9,968 nt of DNA from Anaerolineae bacterium (GTDB taxonomy: Bacteria > Chloroflexota > Anaerolineae > 4572-78 > J111), in assembly GCA_020433785.1 (NCBI GenBank), contig JAGRCC010000387.1:1-9968 (forward strand), written 5' to 3'. The position numbers and the translations under genes are program-made. The notes below the pieces were generated by a model. It saw only the letters and a list, made by a program, of their open reading frames with translations. It did no database searches and was not told the DNA's origin. The first letter of the stretch is position 1, and each line of letters starts with the position of its first letter. Shown in pieces: positions 7,264 to 9,968 of the stretch.

Positions 7264-7433
7264 TCATTGATTCCTTAAAAACATAAAGATTTGAGATGCC
7301 AATTTCCGCGAATTGTCTCATTAATGCGGGTTAATTGGTGAAATTCGTGGCGGCTAACCCCTTGTCCTTTTGGGCGGATCCATTCCGCTATTAATTGTTG
7401 CTTCGAGTTGGGAGTGAAGGCTTGGGGGCGGAC
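7264..7433. other. Spacer between the SARP gene and the CheB-CheR-PAS gene
   Basis: This 170-base gap separates two leftward genes. It holds the Shine-Dalgarno of the downstream gene (AAGGA, complement of 7272-7276, eight bases before its ATG). No intrinsic terminator follows the SARP stop, so read-through is possible. An inverted pair CCGCGAATT (7306-7314) / AATTCGTGG (7342-7350) matches at eight of nine positions, and CCAATT (7299-7304) pairs with AATTGG (7333-7338). A small stem GCGGA (7374-7378) / TCCGC (7384-7388) lies nearer the SARP gene. No confident promoter is visible. Confidence 0.5.
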
Positions 7434-9968
7434 TTAAATTTGCCCGATGAGGTCATCTAGTAGGATAAAGTCATTTTGCTGACGGTCAGCCGTTAGCTGT
7501 TCAGGCAGCTGGCCGGATTGTTTGAGTCGATCATGATGCCGTTGAACCTGCTGTCGCAGCGACCGGCTAGCCGCCGCATGGTCGGCCACCAACGCCAGCA
7601 CCGACGCCGCCCAACTTGACCGGCTGCCCTGGCCGCTGCTGTCGCCGTCAGCGCTGCTTTGCACCCGTCCCCACAAGGCTTCAAGGACGGCCGGGGTAAA
7701 CTGCTCGCTGTGCCCTAGCTTGATGACCTCATGAAAGGTCTCCGCGGCCGCGTCGCGATCCCCCTTGGCCAACGTTAGCCAGCCCAAGGCGTTGATCGTG
7801 GTAACCTGACCCCAGGTATCGTTTATATCCCGGCAGCGGACCAGGCTTTCTTGCAGCAGCGCTCGGGCTTCGTCGCGCTTACCGGTCGACTCGGTCACCC
7901 GGCTGAGATATAGCCCCAGGTTTTTCAGGGTATGAGCCACGGCCCACCGATCACTTACCTCCCGGCTAATAGCCAGACAGGCTCGCAGGTCCCGTTCAAT
8001 TTCGGCTGAATACCCTTGTCCGGCCGTGTAGCGCGTGAGCCCCAAAGTGGCCAGGGCATAACCCCGATAGCGACTCTCGCCCAGCGCTTCCAGTTCTCCC
8101 CGGCTTTGGCGCAGTAGCTGCTCGGCCAAGGCCAATTCGCCCAGATCGTGGGCAATCATGCCCAAAATCACATTCGATCGAGCCGCATACAGCGGATCGG
8201 CGGCGGTATCCAACACCGCCAAACTTTCGGTCAGACGCTGCCGGGCGGCGGCGTAATGGCCCTGTTGGTAGGCTAAAAACCCCTGCTGGTGCAGATCCAA
8301 CCCGCGGTCCCAGGTGGGGCTGGGGGCGCGTAAAGCGGCCAGGCTTTTGTGATACAAACCGGCGGCTTGTTCAAATCGGCCCAAATACCAGTATTGATTG
8401 ATATCGGCCACGGTTACATCCCGGGTGGGGTCGATGGCGTGCTGCCAGCCGGCCCGAATGTTAGCGGACTCGGCGCTTAACTCGGCCAGCATCTTCGACT
8501 CATCGGCGGCCTGATATTCGCCGCCGCGCTGCTGCAAAAAGTTGGCGTAATAATGGCTGTGGCGATTGAGCGCTGTGTCTTGCTCGGCCGGAATTTCCGC
8601 TAACTTCTCTCCGGCGTACTGGCGCAGCAGCTCGTGCAAATTATATCGACCGGAGGGATTGTGGCGCAGCAGCGATTTATCGATGAGCGACGCCAAAATA
8701 GCCAGCGTGGCGCCGGCCACTTCCTTCGCCGCTTCTTGTTGAAACCCGCCTCGAAATACCGACAACCGACGCAGCGTTTCCTGTTCCTGCGGCAGCAGTA
8801 GGCTCCACGAATGTTCAAACATCGCCCGCAAGCTGCGATGTCGCGGCGGCAGGTTTCTGAGTGAACTGGACAGAAAATCAAGGTTTGACTCAATGCCCGC
8901 CACTATCTCGGCGCAGGTTGACAGCCGCAGCAGGCTGGCCGCCAATTCCAGCGCCAGCGGCATGCCATCGACTAAACGGCAGATTCTGATGACCGCTGGC
9001 AGCTCGTCAGCAGGCAGTTCGACATCGCCCCGCACCTGCTGAGCGCGCTCCATAAAAAGAGCAACCGCGCTGTAGCTGTGAAGATCGGCGCTAGACGATG
9101 GGGCATTGGCGGAAAGCCATTGGCGGCCGGCGATGGGCGATTCGTCAGTAGCAAGCTGGATGGTCGATTCGGTGGGGGGATAGGTGAGGCCGCTGAGTTC
9201 AAGCACCCACTCTTGCCGCAGATGCAGCCGTTCGCGGGAGGTAACCAGCAGCTTTAGAGTAGGCGCTTGTTGCAGAAGACGATCCAGCCGATCGGCGCTG
9301 TCGATAAAATATTCAAAGTTATCTAAGATAAGGAGGGTGGGGGACGCTGGCCGCAGTTGGTTTATCAGATAGGTCATCGGGTCCTGCGCGCCCGGCGCCG
9401 GAAGTTGTAAGGCGGTGATCATCGCCGGAACTAACACCTGCCAGGCCGAGCTGGTGGATGAGTTAGCTTCCGCCAACGGAGCCAGTGCCGCCACGTAAAT
9501 TCCGCCCGGAAAGCCGGCGGCTCCGGCCAGCGACCCTGGCTGGATGAAACGGGCCGCCCCTTGCAGCGCCAGCCGAGTTTTGCCGACGCCACCCGGCCCC
9601 ACCAAAGTCAGTAGGCGGCAATTGGCGTTATTCAAATTGGCCATCACTTGCTTTAGTTCGATGTCACGACCAATGAACGCATCGGGTTGGGGCGGCACAT
9701 TGTGGGGCGGGGGCGCATCGGCCGTTTTCAGACGCTCGTACAGGGCCGTGGTTTCGGCGGTGGGTTCAACCCCAAACTCATCGGCCAGAATTTTGCGGCA
9801 GGTTTCGTACTGGGCCAGGGCCGCGTTGCGCTGCCCGCTGCGGGCCAGCAGCATCATCATCTGCCGGTGGGCCGACTCCCGCCAGGGGTCGGTCTCTAGC
9901 AGCCGGTTAGCGTAAACATGGCCGTTTTCAAAATCATTCTGATCGAGATAGTGGTTGACCAGGGTTTC
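7434..9968 (-). CDS. SARP/AfsR-type transcriptional regulator, BTAD-NB-ARC-TPR (5' end outside window)
   Basis: The reading frame is open to the right edge, so the N-terminus (probably a winged-helix DNA-binding domain) is missing; 844 residues are visible. Numbered from the edge, residues 1-85 form the bacterial transcriptional activation domain (BTAD), recognised by ETDPWRESAHRQMM, QYETCRKIL and LADEFGVEPTAET. Residues about 90-400 form a STAND-type NTPase with Walker A GPGGVGKT (124-131), Walker B LLILDNFE (near 211-218) and TSRERLHL. A winged-helix region with LSVFRGGF follows, then TPR-like helical repeats at about 557-760. Such proteins are ATP-driven switches that activate nearby promoters after sensing a ligand or partner through the TPRs. 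The ATG at 9860 is internal to the BTAD and is not the start. It lies upstream of, and in the same direction as, the CheB-CheR-PAS gene; co-transcription is possible but unproven. The last ~75 residues are low-complexity and unassigned. Confidence 0.92.
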   Translation of the reverse strand, partial: ETLVNHYLDQNDFENGHVYANRLLETDPWRESAHRQMMMLLARSGQRNAALAQYETCRKILADEFGVEPTAETTALYERLKTADAPPPHNVPPQPDAFIGRDIELKQVMANLNNANCRLLTLVGPGGVGKTRLALQGAARFIQPGSLAGAAGFPGGIYVAALAPLAEANSSTSSAWQVLVPAMITALQLPAPGAQDPMTYLINQLRPASPTLLILDNFEYFIDSADRLDRLLQQAPTLKLLVTSRERLHLRQEWVLELSGLTYPPTESTIQLATDESPIAGRQWLSANAPSSSADLHSYSAVALFMERAQQVRGDVELPADELPAVIRICRLVDGMPLALELAASLLRLSTCAEIVAGIESNLDFLSSSLRNLPPRHRSLRAMFEHSWSLLLPQEQETLRRLSVFRGGFQQEAAKEVAGATLAILASLIDKSLLRHNPSGRYNLHELLRQYAGEKLAEIPAEQDTALNRHSHYYANFLQQRGGEYQAADESKMLAELSAESANIRAGWQHAIDPTRDVTVADINQYWYLGRFEQAAGLYHKSLAALRAPSPTWDRGLDLHQQGFLAYQQGHYAAARQRLTESLAVLDTAADPLYAARSNVILGMIAHDLGELALAEQLLRQSRGELEALGESRYRGYALATLGLTRYTAGQGYSAEIERDLRACLAISREVSDRWAVAHTLKNLGLYLSRVTESTGKRDEARALLQESLVRCRDINDTWGQVTTINALGWLTLAKGDRDAAAETFHEVIKLGHSEQFTPAVLEALWGRVQSSADGDSSGQGSRSSWAASVLALVADHAAASRSLRQQVQRHHDRLKQSGQLPEQLTADRQQNDFILLDDLIGQI

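Noticed and set aside
9858..9860. ATG at 9860 as the start of the SARP-type protein
   Set aside because: The frame continues upstream to the window edge with clear BTAD sequence (ETDPWRESAHRQMM), so the true start is outside.
9544..9915. + strand ORFs opposite the SARP gene
   Set aside because: Arg/Ser-rich shadow frames of the Walker A and BTAD coding region with no recognisable domain.

Overview
The window is moderately GC-rich bacterial chromosome with no phage or plasmid genes. It holds three complete protein genes and one cut off at the right edge. The combination of a BTAD/NB-ARC/TPR (SARP-AfsR type) regulator, a CheB-CheR-multi-PAS fusion, a lipoprotein signal ending in LACGG and an arginase suggests a Chloroflexota bacterium (Anaerolineae-like). 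This taxonomic call is an inference from gene style, not from a marker gene.

Layout from left to right. Positions 1-69 look like the right-hand end of a dispersed palindromic repeat. Positions 70-424 contain no recognisable gene but several short inverted repeats and a possible small ORF. An arginase gene runs leftward (425-1315). A 129-base divergent spacer follows, then a secreted two-domain lipoprotein running rightward (1445-2635). The 161-base convergent spacer (2636-2796) is packed: an 82-base element with terminal inverted repeats and a perfect 14-bp internal stem (2650-2731), then a strong Rho-independent terminator on the + strand (2753-2791). A very large leftward gene (2797-7263) encodes a CheB methylesterase, CheR methyltransferase, heptad coiled coil and six PAS domains with no kinase. 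A 170-base spacer precedes the leftward SARP-type regulator (7434 to beyond 9968).

The genes do not form an obvious operon or pathway. Arginase is a stand-alone catabolic enzyme, the lipoprotein is probably an envelope protein, and the two long leftward genes are signalling proteins separated by 170 bases without a visible terminator. No chemoreceptor, CheA, CheW, response regulator or biosynthetic gene is in view, so partners of the CheB-CheR-PAS protein and targets of the SARP regulator must lie elsewhere.

I found no CRISPR array, tRNA, rRNA, transposase or clear new multi-gene system. The most noteworthy items are the kinase-less CheB-CheR-PAS6 protein with its short tail, the compact hairpin element lodged between the lipoprotein gene and its terminator, and the terminal motif which that element shares with the repeat at the left edge.
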